Of a stretch of 64,000 bases of DNA, positions 21,272-32,130 are shown in pieces (position 1 is the stretch's first letter; every line of letters starts with the position of its first letter). This DNA is from Centrapalus pauciflorus. Its lineage: Eukaryota; Streptophyta; Magnoliopsida; Asterales; Asteraceae. A program made the position numbers and the translations under genes. The notes beneath the pieces are model-generated. The model was given only the letters and a program-made list of their open reading frames with translations. It had not been told where the DNA came from and searched no databases. The stretch spans positions 378,282-442,281 of the forward strand of contig JAANYP010002016.1 in NCBI GenBank assembly GCA_020465985.1. Reading direction: 5' to 3'.

Positions 21272-22321
21272 ATAGGACTGATTCCCAACTCTTTCTTGTA
21301 TCCAGATGTGTCCTACAAATCGAGGAGATTGCTTTCCTCACCTTAAAAACCTTGTAACACCTTTCGTTGGGGATACCTTCAAATAGACCCAATCATCCTT
21401 CCGAAACTCAATCGCTTTATGACGGCGATCGTGATAGTTCTTTTGTTGATCATGTGCTATTTTCATGTACTTTCGAATGAGCTGGATCTTTTCATTTGTT
21501 ACTTGGAGTAGAGTTGGCCCAACGATTTGAGTTTCTCCTATTTCCCTACAACAAGTTGGTGTCCTACATTTTCTTCCATACAGAAACTCGAACGGTGCCA
21601 TTTTGATGGCTGAATGGTAACTATTGTTGTTGGAGAATTCAGCCAATGGGAGGTGATCGTCCCAGTTACCACCCAAATCCATGACACAGGCTCTTAGAAT
21701 ATCTTCTGGAGTCAGAAAAATTCTTTCACTTTTTCCGTCAAACTGGGGTCTATAAGCAGTACTCATTGCGATACGAATACCAAGACCATTTTGTAGAGCC
21801 GCCCTGAAGTTAGAAGGGAATCTACTCTCTCGGTCAGAGGCAATAGACTTAGGCACACCATGCCTGATGACGATTTCGTTCATGTAGATCTGAGCAAGAC
21901 GGTCTAGTGAATAGGTTTCTCGAATGGGAATGAAGTGAGCGGATTTGGTCAGACGGTCAACAATGACCCAATTGGCATCATGTTCAAGACGAGTTTTGGG
22001 CAGTTTGAGAATGAAGTCCATAGTAATATGATCCCACTTCCATTCTGGGATAGGAAGAGGTTGCATACTACCATAGGGTTGTCGGTGCTCTGCTTTGACT
22101 AGTCTGCAAGTTCTGCACTTTTCCACAAATTGGCCAACGTCTCTTTTCAGTCCTGGCCACCAGAAGTCGGCTTTCAGGTCATTGTATATTTTTATGCTAC
22201 CAGGATGAATTGAGAACAAGGATTGGTGAGCTTCATCAAGAATTACATCTCGTACGTTCCCGAACTTAGGAACCCATATTCTGCCGAAAATACCTTTGAG
22301 TCCGATACCGTCATCTTTCAT
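21272..22321 (-). pseudogene. pol: Element F gypsy integrase
   Basis: Integrase of Ty3 type inserts element cDNA into the genome. Seen: a zinc-binding N-terminal part (HQSLFSIHPG with CRTCRLVK), the catalytic core with FVDRLTKSAHF-like VDRLTKSAHFIP, SDRESRFPSNF (usually SDRDxxF) and YRPQFDGKSERI, then NNSYHSAIKMAPFEFLYGRKC. A GVTRFLR-stop at about 21338 interrupts the frame, after which GKQSPRFVGHIWIQERVGNQS can still be read. It then ends at the LTR junction, so any chromodomain is gone. Confidence 0.85.
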
Positions 22322-22363
22322 TAATGGCAGTTGAATTCGTACATCCTCGTATTTGATATTTTC

Positions 22364-23265
22364 TTACTTTAAGGCCTGCAATTGAGCAGCCTTTACGTCA
22401 TCTATGATCGTTGACGTCAAAAGTGTAGAAGTCAAGGCATAACAGTACGCCTTGCAATATGCTTTTCTACTTAGGGCATCAGCCACTACGTTGGCTTTCC
22501 CCGGGTGATATATGATTTCGCAGTCGTAATCCTTGCTCAGCTCCATAGACCCTCTCTGCCTCATATTCAAGTCCTTCTCACTGAATATATATTTCAAACT
22601 CTTGTGATTGGTGTAGAGCTTACATTTGGTCCCGTACAAGTAGTGCCTCCATAGTTCGAGAGCGAAAGTCACAGTAGTTAGCTCTAGGTAATGAGTAGAG
22701 TAATCCTTCTTGTGTGGTTTGAGCTGTCTAGAAGCGTAGGCTATGACATTTCCTCTTTGCATCAGCACTGCTCCCAAACCCATGCATGATGCATCTGTGT
22801 AAACAACAACGTCCTCGTTCCCTTTAGGCAGGGCTAAAACTGGTTCTTCATTTAATAGCTTCTTCAATTTGTCAAAGGCCATTTGTTCTTCTTCTTTCCA
22901 AAAGAAAGTTATGTTCTTACAAGTAAGTTTAGTGAAACGAAAGGCGATTTTAGAGAAGTCTTTGATGAATCGGCAGTAATAACCAGCAAATCCCAAAAAA
23001 CTGCGAATCTGAGAGGCGTTGCGAGGTGATTCCCAGTTCTGGATAGCCTCGATCTTTGCATAATCAATAGCAATACCGGCACTTGATATCACTTGCCCCA
23101 AGAATTGGATTCGAATTGTATGTTTAGGAGGAACTAGTTAACAAAGAGTTGATAATTGAGTATAAGGATCAACAAAATTGTTTCGAATGTTGAGACGTAC
23201 CTGCCTCAACCAGAATTCACATTTCGAGAATTTGGCATAAAGTCGCTCTTTGCATAGCTTGTATT
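22364..23265 (-). pseudogene. pol: Element F gypsy RT C-terminus and RNase H
   Basis: Starts in the RT thumb (YAKFSKCEFWLRQV near 23250, then GQVISSAGIAIDYAKIEAI and SFLGFAGYYCRFIKDFS). It continues through RNase H (VYTDASCMGLGAVLMQ, YASRQLKPHKKDYSTHYLEL) to IYHPGKANVVADALSRK. The RT palm with its catalytic box, the protease and most of gag are absent. The upstream joint falls at about 23265, where gag sequence runs straight into RT. Confidence 0.85.
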
Positions 23266-23470
23266 TCCTCTTGATCGTCTTATTCTTGCTCCTTGTTCTC
23301 TCTTTTATCAGCTTTACGTTTTGCTTCGGCCTCAACTCTGGCCCTTAATTGAACCGTAAATGACTGAGCCTGCAAAGCCATTGTTGTGGATTGTAACTCA
23401 TTGTTCTGTTCCATGAGAGCTTGCGTCATCTGGAACATCTATTGAGGAGTCATATCGTCTCCTGATATGT
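23266..23470 (-). pseudogene. gag: Element F gag N-terminal remnant
   Basis: Minus-strand reading gives MTPQ-stop-MFQMTQALMEQNN, then LQAQSFTVQLRARVEAEAKRK and ADKRENKEQE. This is typical of chromovirus gag N-termini. The rest of gag and the protease were deleted. Confidence 0.65.
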
Positions 23471-23660
23471 TCTGAAATATAACAATTTATATTTAGAACA
23501 TTTATTTGTAAGTCCTAAGTGTTTACAGTTACCCTTTAATTGTTTCCATATGCATGTTAATCCTATCCTACTTCGGATCATTACCTAGGAGTCCATTCTA
23601 ATTTCAAAACCTAAGTTTGACTCCAAGTCCTCGCGGACACTTGAAACCTCAAACTAATTC
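23471..23660 (-). other. Element F leader
   Basis: Short noncoding stretch between gag and PBS. No motif seen. Confidence 0.5.
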
Positions 23661-23673
23661 TCTGATATCAAAC
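23661..23673 (-). promoter_or_regulatory. Element F primer-binding site (diverged)
   Basis: The minus strand reads GTTTGATATCAGA, close to TTTGGTATCAGAG of the tRNA-Met type. It lies two or three bases from the LTR end. Confidence 0.65.
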
Positions 23674-23675
23674 TA

Positions 23676-25606
23676 TGACGTCCTCATGAATTGATTGTAT
23701 AATTGAAATCACCAGGATGAACACACAACCCATTGATAAACATGATAATTAAAATTGATGCTTAATTCAGATTTAAGCAGTTCCACACTAAAGCAAGAAA
23801 CGTATTTGTCTACAGTGATAAAGTATAACTATTACAACATCATAAATTGTTTTAAAGACATGAAATCCCAGCCCAAAGCAACAAACATCCATGTACCAAT
23901 AACTTCTAAAGACTCCGAGATATTGAATTGAAATTCTTAAGAAGAAGGCCCCGCTACACCTTTTTCTTTGCCTGAAAACATTGAGGGTCAACAGTAAACT
24001 AATTCTTAGTGAGATAACAGATTATAATTCAACAAATATTTTTTTACAAGCTGTAATGAAAATAGGCAGTGTAAGGCTCAAAGTATGTGAAAACCTTGCA
24101 GTGCGAGCATGGGGTTGGAAGTTCAAAATGATGATCTGGGATGTGCCAAACCTGACTAGGAAAACAAGTGGGATGATCATTCCTGGACAGTGGCCTGCTG
24201 TCAGCCCCAGTCCATGTGGTATCAGATTGTGAAGTAATGATCATGCAGTGCAAGCATGATGTAAATAGATGCACTTTCAATTGAACGCTGGCTTCATGTT
24301 TGTCACATGTCAAGTACGAGTGTGCATCATAATAATGAATCATTCATGAGTGCCAATTGATGTATATGAAGAATGTGAACATGCCATTGAAATGTAAAAT
24401 GTGAATGCCAAGACAATAAATGTTAGTTAGATAATATATTACTTACAGTGGTTTGTATAGTGATAATTGTCTCTGAATCATTGTGTGTTAGTTTACACCA
24501 CAATATTTTGTCAAGTCAGTATAATAGTGATTTAATGTCAATAATTGCTTAAAACTTAAATTTTGAAAATTAAGTGAAATTGAACTGAATTCGGACCACA
24601 TCCGAATTTTGGATGGTCCGAGGTCCATCTTTGGTAATTTATGTTGAGACCACATCTGAATTTCGGATGAATAGTTTATCCGAATTGGCTTCTAGACTTG
24701 GAGATTCTGAAATTGTTAGTGGTCCGAACATGATTGACATCCAGACTTCGGATGAACAGTGCCCGAATTCGAATGGTCCGAATTCGGTTCATCCGATCCG
24801 AGTTCATACTTGTATAATTTCCAGAAGTTCATTTGGACCGTTTGTACATGTTTGTGACTAATGATTATCGACATAATGTATTTGTAACCTTATTAACACT
24901 TTATATCATGAAATACTACTTAAATATACCAAATCTGTCCATAATTCATCATAGTCGATCAACACACACACTAAAAGACACACTAATTTCAAAAATCATA
25001 CTTAGAGGTGAAACTAAAAGCTGAAATTTGGTATACTACTTTATCAACACTCGATTTAAACATGTTCGTAACAATATTCAACATGCATTAACATCTGCTA
25101 CCATAATCCTTGATTCGGTTTTTGTGAAAACCGAACCCAAAACACCAAAAATTCGTAATATAGAACGATTTTTACCTCGAGTCGTTGTTTGAAGTAGCTA
25201 TAGTCCTTTGTTTGCAACTTAATTCCAACTTTAGCACTTCAATTTGGTGATCTTTAGGATTTTTTATGACGAACCTGTAGGTTCTTACAGAGAGAAAGGA
25301 GAGAGAACGAGAGAGTAGAGAGAGAAAGTGGATTGTGAAAATGAAAGACTATTCCCTTTTTATTTGTCACTTTTCATTATTCGCAATTTACACCCCTCAA
25401 CTTCGTATCTTCTTATTTAACCTATTTTAAGTTGGTTTCTTATTGTTTGCTTGCTCAAAAAACTACGATGAGGATTTCTATTCATATTTTCTCATTTTTA
25501 ATTTGTGATCGAAATTTACTTAGAATTCAGTTGATAAATATCCAGTAAAACAATAATTGAGTCTTAAATTGCCGATTACAAGTAATTGTAATGTAGGGAT
25601 GTTGCA
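23676..25606 (-). repeat. Element F 5' LTR
   Basis: About 1.93 kb. In minus sense it begins TGCAACATCCC (25606) and ends GGACGTCA (23676). It contains a pyrimidine-rich patch (minus strand CTTTCTCTCTCTACTC, near 25290-25330) just downstream of AAATAAAAAGGG, a plausible core promoter. CATCCGAA/TTCGGATG words lie between 24595 and 24800. Confidence 0.75.
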
Positions 25607-26464
25607 TAATCTCACAAATGGCTTCCCAAAATAACTCCTTTCTCCCTGTGTTCGTTGGTAATGATGTTGAGAAGCACCCCTCTGTCAACACCATGATCAC
25701 AATCAAACCCACCAACTACATTGCAAACTTTACCATTCTTCAAAACTATACTGGGAAAGGTTACGAATCTATGGTGGAGTTTCCGCAAGGGAAGTACTAT
25801 ACTCGTATGATCCCTCTACCAAAACCATCAAGGGACCCATTCTCAACGGCACTCAAATTGTTGAGATCACTACTGCTCTTCTCAACGACACATATGGCAA
25901 ACCTCACCCTGAGGATGAACAGATGGGCAATCTCTTATGTTTCTGTGGTGTAGAAGAACCAAATGTGGGTGTAACCTTGTTCAGAAGGGATCTCTCCCCA
26001 ACTTATACTTTCCTCTTCGCCTCAGTGGTGATGAGTCTCAGCTGTAAAGTTGGTTCGTTTGACCAACTCAGTGGGAATGAGATACCCATTGTCCTACAGC
26101 TAGTGGATGGGACTACTCTGAACATGGCAAGGTGGATATTCCTGAATATGAGGAACCTGGTGCCACAACGACAACGTCAAATGCTGAAAGGTATCCATAG
26201 TTTTTGAGCCTCCTCTTCAAGCACATTTGTGGTGAGCATCTTTACAACTCCCAACCACTCTTGACTACTGCTACATTTCCTGTAATTGGAAATAGGGTAT
26301 TCTATACCACAGTACTTGAAAATGAACCTCCTCTGTCGACTCTATTGAGGAGGTTGCTTGGTTTGGTGGAAGGACAGTCTACTCAGAAGGTGAATCCAGT
26401 CACTGATACCAAAGGAAAATCCAAATCAAGGCCAAAAATGGGAAAACGTGCCTTGATTTCGTAG
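25607..26464 (+). pseudogene. Element G: broken plus-strand ORF of unknown family
   Basis: Opens MASQNNSFLPVFVGNDVEKH at 25618, then NTMITIKPTNYIANFTILQN. After PLPKP the sensible reading moves to another frame (GPILNGTQIVEITTALLNDT), then on through LCFCGVEEPNVGVTLFRRDL and GTTLNMARWIFLNMRNLV. After KGIHSF a third frame gives SLLFKHICGEHLYNSQ and ends in a basic tail, GKSKSRPKMGKRALIS (26464). At least two frameshifts are present. I do not recognise the family. The order of hydrophobic and basic blocks recalls ORF3-type proteins next to plant LTR elements, but no clear motif is shared. It is squeezed between the F LTR and a cut H LTR. Confidence 0.5.
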
Positions 26465-26701
26465 CCTATGCTCATGAACTTATTCTCATAAGTTCATAGC
26501 CTCATGAACTTATCACCATAAGTTCATGCCTTAAGAACTTATCATGAACTTAACGTGCAAACGTAAACATCATACACAATCATGAACTTAATCCATACAT
26601 ATGAACAAACAAACATGACTTTTATTAAAAAATCCCTATCTATTACATATGACTATCTATTAGAAAACTCGACTGCTATCGTTACACCGGGTGTACCAAC
26701 A
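26465..26701 (-). repeat. Element H 3' LTR remnant
   Basis: About 237 bp, U3 side only, ending GTGTACCAACA. Similar in content to the right half of the D LTR (shared atgaactta words, ctatctattaca, gactgctatcgt). Confidence 0.75.
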
Positions 26702-26721
26702 GACTCCCCCTTGACGATAGC
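26675..26721. other. Inverted repeat enclosing the LTR/PPT junction of element H
   Basis: GCTATCGTTA (26675-26684) pairs with TGACGATAGC (26712-26721) with one G-T wobble. The 27-nt loop contains the LTR edge at 26701/26702 and the PPT. Confidence 0.8.
26702..26712 (-). promoter_or_regulatory. Element H polypurine tract
   Basis: The minus strand reads AAGGGGGAGTC abutting the LTR. Confidence 0.88.
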
Positions 26722-26768
26722 TTCTAGTAGATATTCATTGATTTACAGATCTACGCTTATTTAAAATG

Positions 26769-29053
26769 CTACCAGCATGTAATCCTTGCTCTAAACCACT
26801 CTCTTATCTTTTCTGCCCTCTGGCCTCCAATATTCATCAAAAAAGATTGACTAATCATGCAGGATTTGCAGATCATCCTGAGAGAGGTAAAAATGTGTAA
26901 AGGATCATATACTCTCAAAATCACCTTCTCATATTTATTTTCCATTACTGCGTCACCCGTCTCACTGTCCACGTACCAGCACATCAAGTTACTCAACACA
27001 TCTTGTGGCATACTCTTAAGTGGGACTTTCTATAGGCGCTTTAGAGGCTTGTAGAACATTTTAATCCAAGCCCTGCCAGTCAACGGATCTATCCTCTGTT
27101 CGTCGAAGACCCGTTTACTTGTCCTTGGTTTCAGCCTCTCAAACCTCCCTGACCGGCCTTCCCTTCTGATTATCTTTGCAATGACTTCAACACAGGGGTC
27201 GTTACCAATGTTGATTAGCTCTTTCCAGACTTGTGATTTAACTTCACACTTCGGTAGAGAGTTGATGTCCTTCATCTTTCTTTTTAGAATGAAAAACCTG
27301 GAGTTCTCTATCATAGAACCAGCTAAGGATACTACCTGAGAATTTCCCTGGACTTGGCGTTTTCATTTTCTCCTTCACTGCCAAGTCCTTCCTATTCTCT
27401 TCTTCCCTTAGCCACAAATTTCAATTTTCTTCTTTTGTAAGCACCCTATCAGGTATTTCAGATTCTGATTCAACATCTAATGCAGATTTCAGCACTTCTA
27501 TGTCTATCATGCTCTTATCTTCATTTGTATATACCTTTGTGATAAGTTGCTTTTGTATCACTATCTCATCAGCGTCATCATCTTCATCTATCATAATCTC
27601 ATCACCGGATATCCAATTGGTAACATCTTCAGGAATGAAATCACCTTCCTCAAGCCCTTCCAGATCCAGGTCATCTTCAAAATCAAACATGATATCATCA
27701 TCTTCAAACCCGGCCAAGGCTCCTATCATTTCTTCGTCGATTATCTTTGTAGCCTCGGGAGCCTTGCCTTTATCATTATCGGCTCCTGACAATCCAGACT
27801 CCCCCTGAAAATCAGCTTGCTAAGCAGTCTATTGAGAAAGATCTGCTAGCTCACAGTCCTTTTGTGCTCTGGGTTCGTCTCCTTCATCTTCTCTACACGT
27901 CCGCCTCAACTCATCCCCTCTACAACTCTCCCCATGAGCTGCGAGATCTTTTAATATTTGCTCTAGGAGGCCTAAAGAGTTGCCATCAGTTGTTGTTGGG
28001 CAGCCAAAGTCTGATATAAAAGTGCATTATGTTGATGTAACTGAGCGTTATGTTGTTGTAGTTCGCTAACTGCCCTTGAAAGTTGAAGAATTTGGACTAA
28101 TTGGAGATCAACTTGAGCTTTCAGTTTATTAATGTTGTGGGTTTCAGATGATATGGATGTTGAAGGAGTGGTTGTGATCATTGCTGATGGAATGACGGTT
28201 GATGTGAAAGGCCCAAACTGATCTAGGTGTTGTCGCTTTGCCCTTTGGTGCCTTGTGACCAACGCCTCTTCATCTGGCACAAAATCCTCATCTTCATCTC
28301 AGACTGTTTGTGCCGGCACAACGACTCTTATACCATAACAACAAAAAGAGGTCGAGGGATTTGCTGCCTCCCTTAAATCTTTTTCAACTTCGGACTCCGT
28401 CTCGGACTCTGTCTCAACTACCACATTCGAATGTTCAGCCTGATAATTTTCAATGTCGTCAAAGATATTTCCTGGAGCTTCTGCAGGTTAAAGAATGTCT
28501 TGAATCAGCTCTTCAGTAGTTGATTCCTGAGCTGCTCCTCCTTGGGCAAAAATATCCTCTAACGCCTCCTGTATCGGATCAGTATGTGCTACCAATGTAG
28601 CAGCCACAGCTGCCAGTGCTGACGTCGGTGGAGGCTGAATCGGAGCAACCGCTTCTTGTTGTGTCGGTGCTTGATGTTTCCACTCATTTACTATCCAGTC
28701 GTCTCCAGCTGGAGCTACAAAATCTGAATCCAGTAGAGCTCCAAACAATGGAGTTATCTGCGGGTGCACATTCTCCGCCCTTTTCTGATTGTGAGTTTGG
28801 CAATCAGCAAAAATATGTTTATCAATTCCCGCTATAACGACCACTTTTGGTAAGCGTGGCAAGTTCGGCAAGAAATGACGTATAATCATCATTACAAATC
28901 TCGGGTACAGCAAAAGTGTCTCCCTACTTGGTGTAGTAATCTGATGCACAAATTCAGCAAAAAAGATGCCTGAAAAACTGTAAGGCTTGTTATAAACTAA
29001 TGAGATCATCCCAGACTGAAGCTCGGATGTCATCGAATTAAAACATCCTTTTT
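26769..29053 (-). pseudogene. Element H ORF3, 5'-truncated and frameshifted
   Basis: Begins mid N-terminal domain (FNSMTSELQSGMISLVYNK, FSGIFFAEFVHQITTPSRE, YPRFVMMIIRHFLPNLP at 29050-28780). Then come a Pro/Gln/Ala linker, DIFAQGGAAQESTTEELIQD, a coiled coil (KLKAQVDLQLVQILQLSRAV, to 27972), an acidic block with MSGADNDKGKAPE and DEDDDADEI (27792-27421), and the C-terminal domain (IIRREGRSGRFERLKPR, TGRAWIKMFYKPLKR, VILRVYDPLHIF). Breaks lie near 28490, 27970, 27420 and 27030. The best-preserved blocks match D and N ORF3, so the architecture is conserved across copies. Confidence 0.72.
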
Positions 29054-29096
29054 AGGTTCAAGGTATACTAGCAAGACATCCTTTTTGTGCCTAACA
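29054..29096 (-). repeat. Element I 3' LTR remnant
   Basis: About 43 bp ending TTTTTGTGCCTAACA before a PPT. The word ACATCCTTTTT occurs on both sides of the junction with H (about 29043 and 29076), which may have served as microhomology. Confidence 0.5.
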
Positions 29097-29107
29097 ATCT
29101 CCCCCAA
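29097..29107 (-). promoter_or_regulatory. Element I polypurine tract
   Basis: The minus strand reads TTGGGGGAGAT next to the LTR end CTAACA. Confidence 0.8.
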
Positions 29108-29447
29108 TTTGCAATAATCAGTCTAAGCTGATTTAATCAATAATCACTATACATTTTTACAATATATCTTGCTGAAAAGAAATTACAACATTTAAGTAAA
29201 GTAAAAGATCAGTTTATATATACTAATTTTGATTACATAAACAACACATGCTTTTACACAAGTACAACTAATGTACTAATGTATATTACAACTGATGTAA
29301 ATAAGAAAAGTTCATATGTAACAAAGTACAACTAATGTACAAATGAATTCAACACTTTGGACTGTTGATCTTGGGAGCAGAAAACGACAAGCATGTCCAA
29401 TAGATAGACAGCTCCCATTCTTCACCTACTCAGATGGCAGGTGGACT
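29108..29447 (-). other. Element I 3' untranslated DNA
   Basis: AT-rich, no ORF. A repeated acaactaatgtac/acaactgatgta word occurs three times between 29260 and 29340. Confidence 0.55.
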
Positions 29448-32130
29448 TCAAGATAGTGGTGGTGGCATTCCTTCTTCAAACATTTTCTCTAGGTGCTCTC
29501 TGGTTTCATCCAATTCATCAATTTCAACTCTAAGGAACATAAAGTTAGGATGATCGAGCCCTCCTCTTTCATGGAATCCTTTAAGCTGATCCCAAATAGC
29601 AGCTCTCCACTTGAAGGATTGCTTAAAAGAGTTTGACAGTCTGAATGCCACAAGCTGTTTGAGGCCTACTTTGTGAAGATCTGATGCTCTTTGAAAGCAT
29701 TTCTTCTGTGTCAGGGGATCCACAAAAAATACCCCCAGCTCAGGCTCTTCAATCAGCTTGCCATCTTCAAATTCTACTCCCTTAGGCAGGCTGTGGTTCA
29801 CTCCTTTGATTTCTACAGCAATATCACCTTGTTCAATCATGATGAGGAGTTCCTCCAGCTCAGAATCCTTTCTTGTCCTCCTGGCCTTTATCTTGGGGTA
29901 TGTCATAAAGACACCCTCACTTACTTCTTTTGAGATCAGGCCAAGATCCTTTACTCTCTCCATCAGCTTCTTAACATATGCCCTGACAGTCTTAGCCGTT
30001 TCTGACTTAGACTGGCTCAGGAAAACTGCCATCTCAACCCATTCCCTGTACCCCATTTGGGCAACATCAGTGTAGTCTTAAGATTCCAGTTCAGGGCCTG
30101 TAGCACCCATTCTGGTTATTTCCAGCTTCCACTGTTTTCCTTTTCTTGAAATAGTAACAGCTTTGACAATAGGCTCCTTGGCAAGTCTTCTATCAACAAC
30201 ATCATGGAACTTCTTCCTTGCCAGGTTGTCAAAGTGGAACTGGGCACTTGCAGAGGATGCTTGCTTTTGTTTGGTCACGGAGACAAGAGCACCCTTTTCC
30301 TGTACACTTTCCTTCTGACCAGCTGATTCTCTAGCAGTTTCCAATAGTTTTCTCTGTACATCCAAAGAAGGCATTTTGGTTTTGCTTGCCTCTTTGAATT
30401 CTAGAGACATGGCAGCTTTGGCAGATTCTTCTTCTTTTCTAAGAATATCCAGGGCTTTGATTAGTTCATCTCTAAGCTCATAGTAATTTCCAAGAGGAAT
30501 ACCCATTTCTTTGGCCCTGACTTTGTCAAATTTTAGCTCAGCTGCCTTCTGGTGGTCAGAATCAACCACTGCCTTTTCTTTTCCTTTAGCTGTTGTAGTA
30601 GTAACAGCTTTCGGAATATCTTATTCTTCTTATTCTTCTTCTTCTTCCTCAAGTATGAGGAAAAGAATTCCTCCCCCTTAGGCTGTGTAGGGTTTGGAGA
30701 TTCAGCCAGAGTAGGCTGAGCAGCTTTAGGTAGATGAGAAGCACCCTCAGCTGGACCAGTACCTATTCCAGATGCACCTGCTGTTTGACCAGTAGGAGCT
30801 GATGTCTCCTTAGGAGAAGAAGTTTTCTCCCCCTTAGACTTAGTCTTAGAGGCAGACAACTTCTCCCCCTTTGAAGGAGATGGACCAGCACCTTTAACAA
30901 CTGGTCTACGTGAAGAAACTAATTCAGCAGGCTTCGAAGCAGTTTTGGCAGCAGGCTTGGAACCAACCAGGCTATGCACTAAGAAAGCCAAGTTATCATT
31001 CACCTCTGCAATTTGGGAATGACAGGTTTGAAGAGAAGAGGATTGGGAATCAGCAAGAGAGGTCAGCCTAAGAAGATTTTCTCTATCAGAAGCTGTGAAT
31101 AGCAAACTTGAAGCTGTGCAAGATTTAACTAAAGAGAGTCCTGCACATCAGCAAGGGTTGCTGACACAGAATTTGATAAAGAGACAATGAGAGTGTTTAG
31201 GCTGGCCAAGGTGGTAGGAAGTGTAGTATTTCAAGTAGTGAGGAGAATGGACAGCTGTTGTGAGATAGCTGTCATAGAGTACACAGAGTCCTGTTGGTGT
31301 GAAAGAATGGAGGAGAGGGAAGTGGAGACGTTTTGCAGCTGTGCAGTGAGTGTGCAATCAGCTGTGAGGAGGTGTCAGGTTAAGGAATGGAGGGGAAGGA
31401 ATTCTTGAACACATCAAATAATCCTTTAAGCTGTGCAGACACGGAGTCTGAAATGAGAGAGGGTAGAGAGGACATTGAAGTTTCTAAAGATCCAACTTTG
31501 TTGGTCAGCAGGGAAAGCTGATCCTTCAAAGGCAGGTCGTTAGGGGATGGAGGTGTATGGGTGGATTGTTTGGAGTGGGTAGATGGAGATGAAGAGGATG
31601 AGGCTGGTGTATGGGGATGTGATGTAGAAGGAGAGGGTAGTTTAGAAAGAAGCTCCATAGCCTGGGCAAAACTAATGTTGCCCAGTTTGGAGGGATCAAT
31701 TGGACCTTCAGCAATCGCTGTAGCTGCATCATCAAGAGAGTGGGAGGAGGATGGTAACCTTTTAGACACTGCTTGTTTTGCAGCACCTTCATTAAGGCTA
31801 GTGGTGGTTCCCTCTGCAGTACCTTGGTTTAAAGGTACCTCATCATGGGGAGATGAGATGTGCATTTCAACATCAGCAGTGGTGAAACCTGCTGATGGAG
31901 TTTGCAATATGGGAGTAGCCTAACCAAAGGGATGTTCTGTTCCCTGATGTTCGTCAGCTTGAGTTGTGGATCCTTCAGCAGCTGTTTGGTGTAGAACAGA
32001 TGCATCATCAGGAGCAGAAGTTTGAGGCTGAGCTGCTGGTTGGTCTAAGCCAGCAGTGTGGGCACCTCGTGTAGACTCAGGGTGTAGAGAAGTATGAGGT
32101 GGTTGAATCGGACTGCTGGGTGTCCACCTT
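29448..32130 (-). pseudogene. Element I ORF3, type 2 (Ser/Thr/Pro-rich, coiled coil, C-terminal domain)
   Basis: Unknown protein in the env position. Seen from the N side: a Pro/Ser/Thr/Gln-rich stretch (32130-31560), a coiled coil (KDQLSLLTNKVGSLETSMSS), a region broken by stops (31380-31105), a Lys/Ser-rich block with PSKGEKLSASKTKSKGEK, then a longer conserved frame from MVDSDHQKAAELKFDKVRA (30569) to stop 29448. A single TAA at about 30078 divides that frame (ELES-stop-DYTDVAQMGYREW). The C-terminal block LGVFFVDPLTQKKCF is reminiscent of VIFRVYDPLHLVNL in D. The N-terminal globular domain is replaced by gag at about 32130. Confidence 0.6.

Larger units (their letters stand above)
20753..25606 (-). 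mobile_element. Element F: internally deleted Ty3/gypsy (chromovirus/Tekay-like) retrotransposon
   Basis: In element sense: 5' LTR (25606-23676, TG...CA), PBS-like ctctgatatca, a gag start, a deletion, RT end and RNase H, integrase, a second deletion, then part of the 3' LTR. The left fragment 20753-21271 matches 24390-24865, the middle of the right LTR. The 3' LTR has therefore lost both its U5 end and its U3 start. That left edge abuts D pol without a usable TSD, so the boundary is a rearrangement rather than the original insertion point. Confidence 0.8.
26465..29053 (-). mobile_element. Element H: 3' end of a Sirevirus-like copia (LTR remnant plus ORF3)
   Basis: A 3' LTR remnant (26465-26701), PPT and ORF3 in the same order as D and N, both ends cut. 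The left cut abuts plus-strand ORF G; the right cut abuts the LTR remnant of I. Confidence 0.75.

Noticed and set aside
24390..24402. TGTAAAATGTGAATG as the start of a short F LTR
   Set aside because: No PBS adjoins it. The PBS-like word at 23661 and TG at 23676 define a longer LTR, and this word merely marks where the left fragment was cut.
25290..25335. GA-rich microsatellite
   Set aside because: It lies just downstream of a likely core promoter in the F LTR and reads as a pyrimidine patch on the element strand. It is not a separate repeat feature.
29054..29125. Junction hairpin in element I like those of the other 3' ends
   Set aside because: GCAA (29071) and TTGC (29109) are complementary, with weak extension. 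The LTR is cut 20 bases upstream, so support is too weak to count it as a sixth case.
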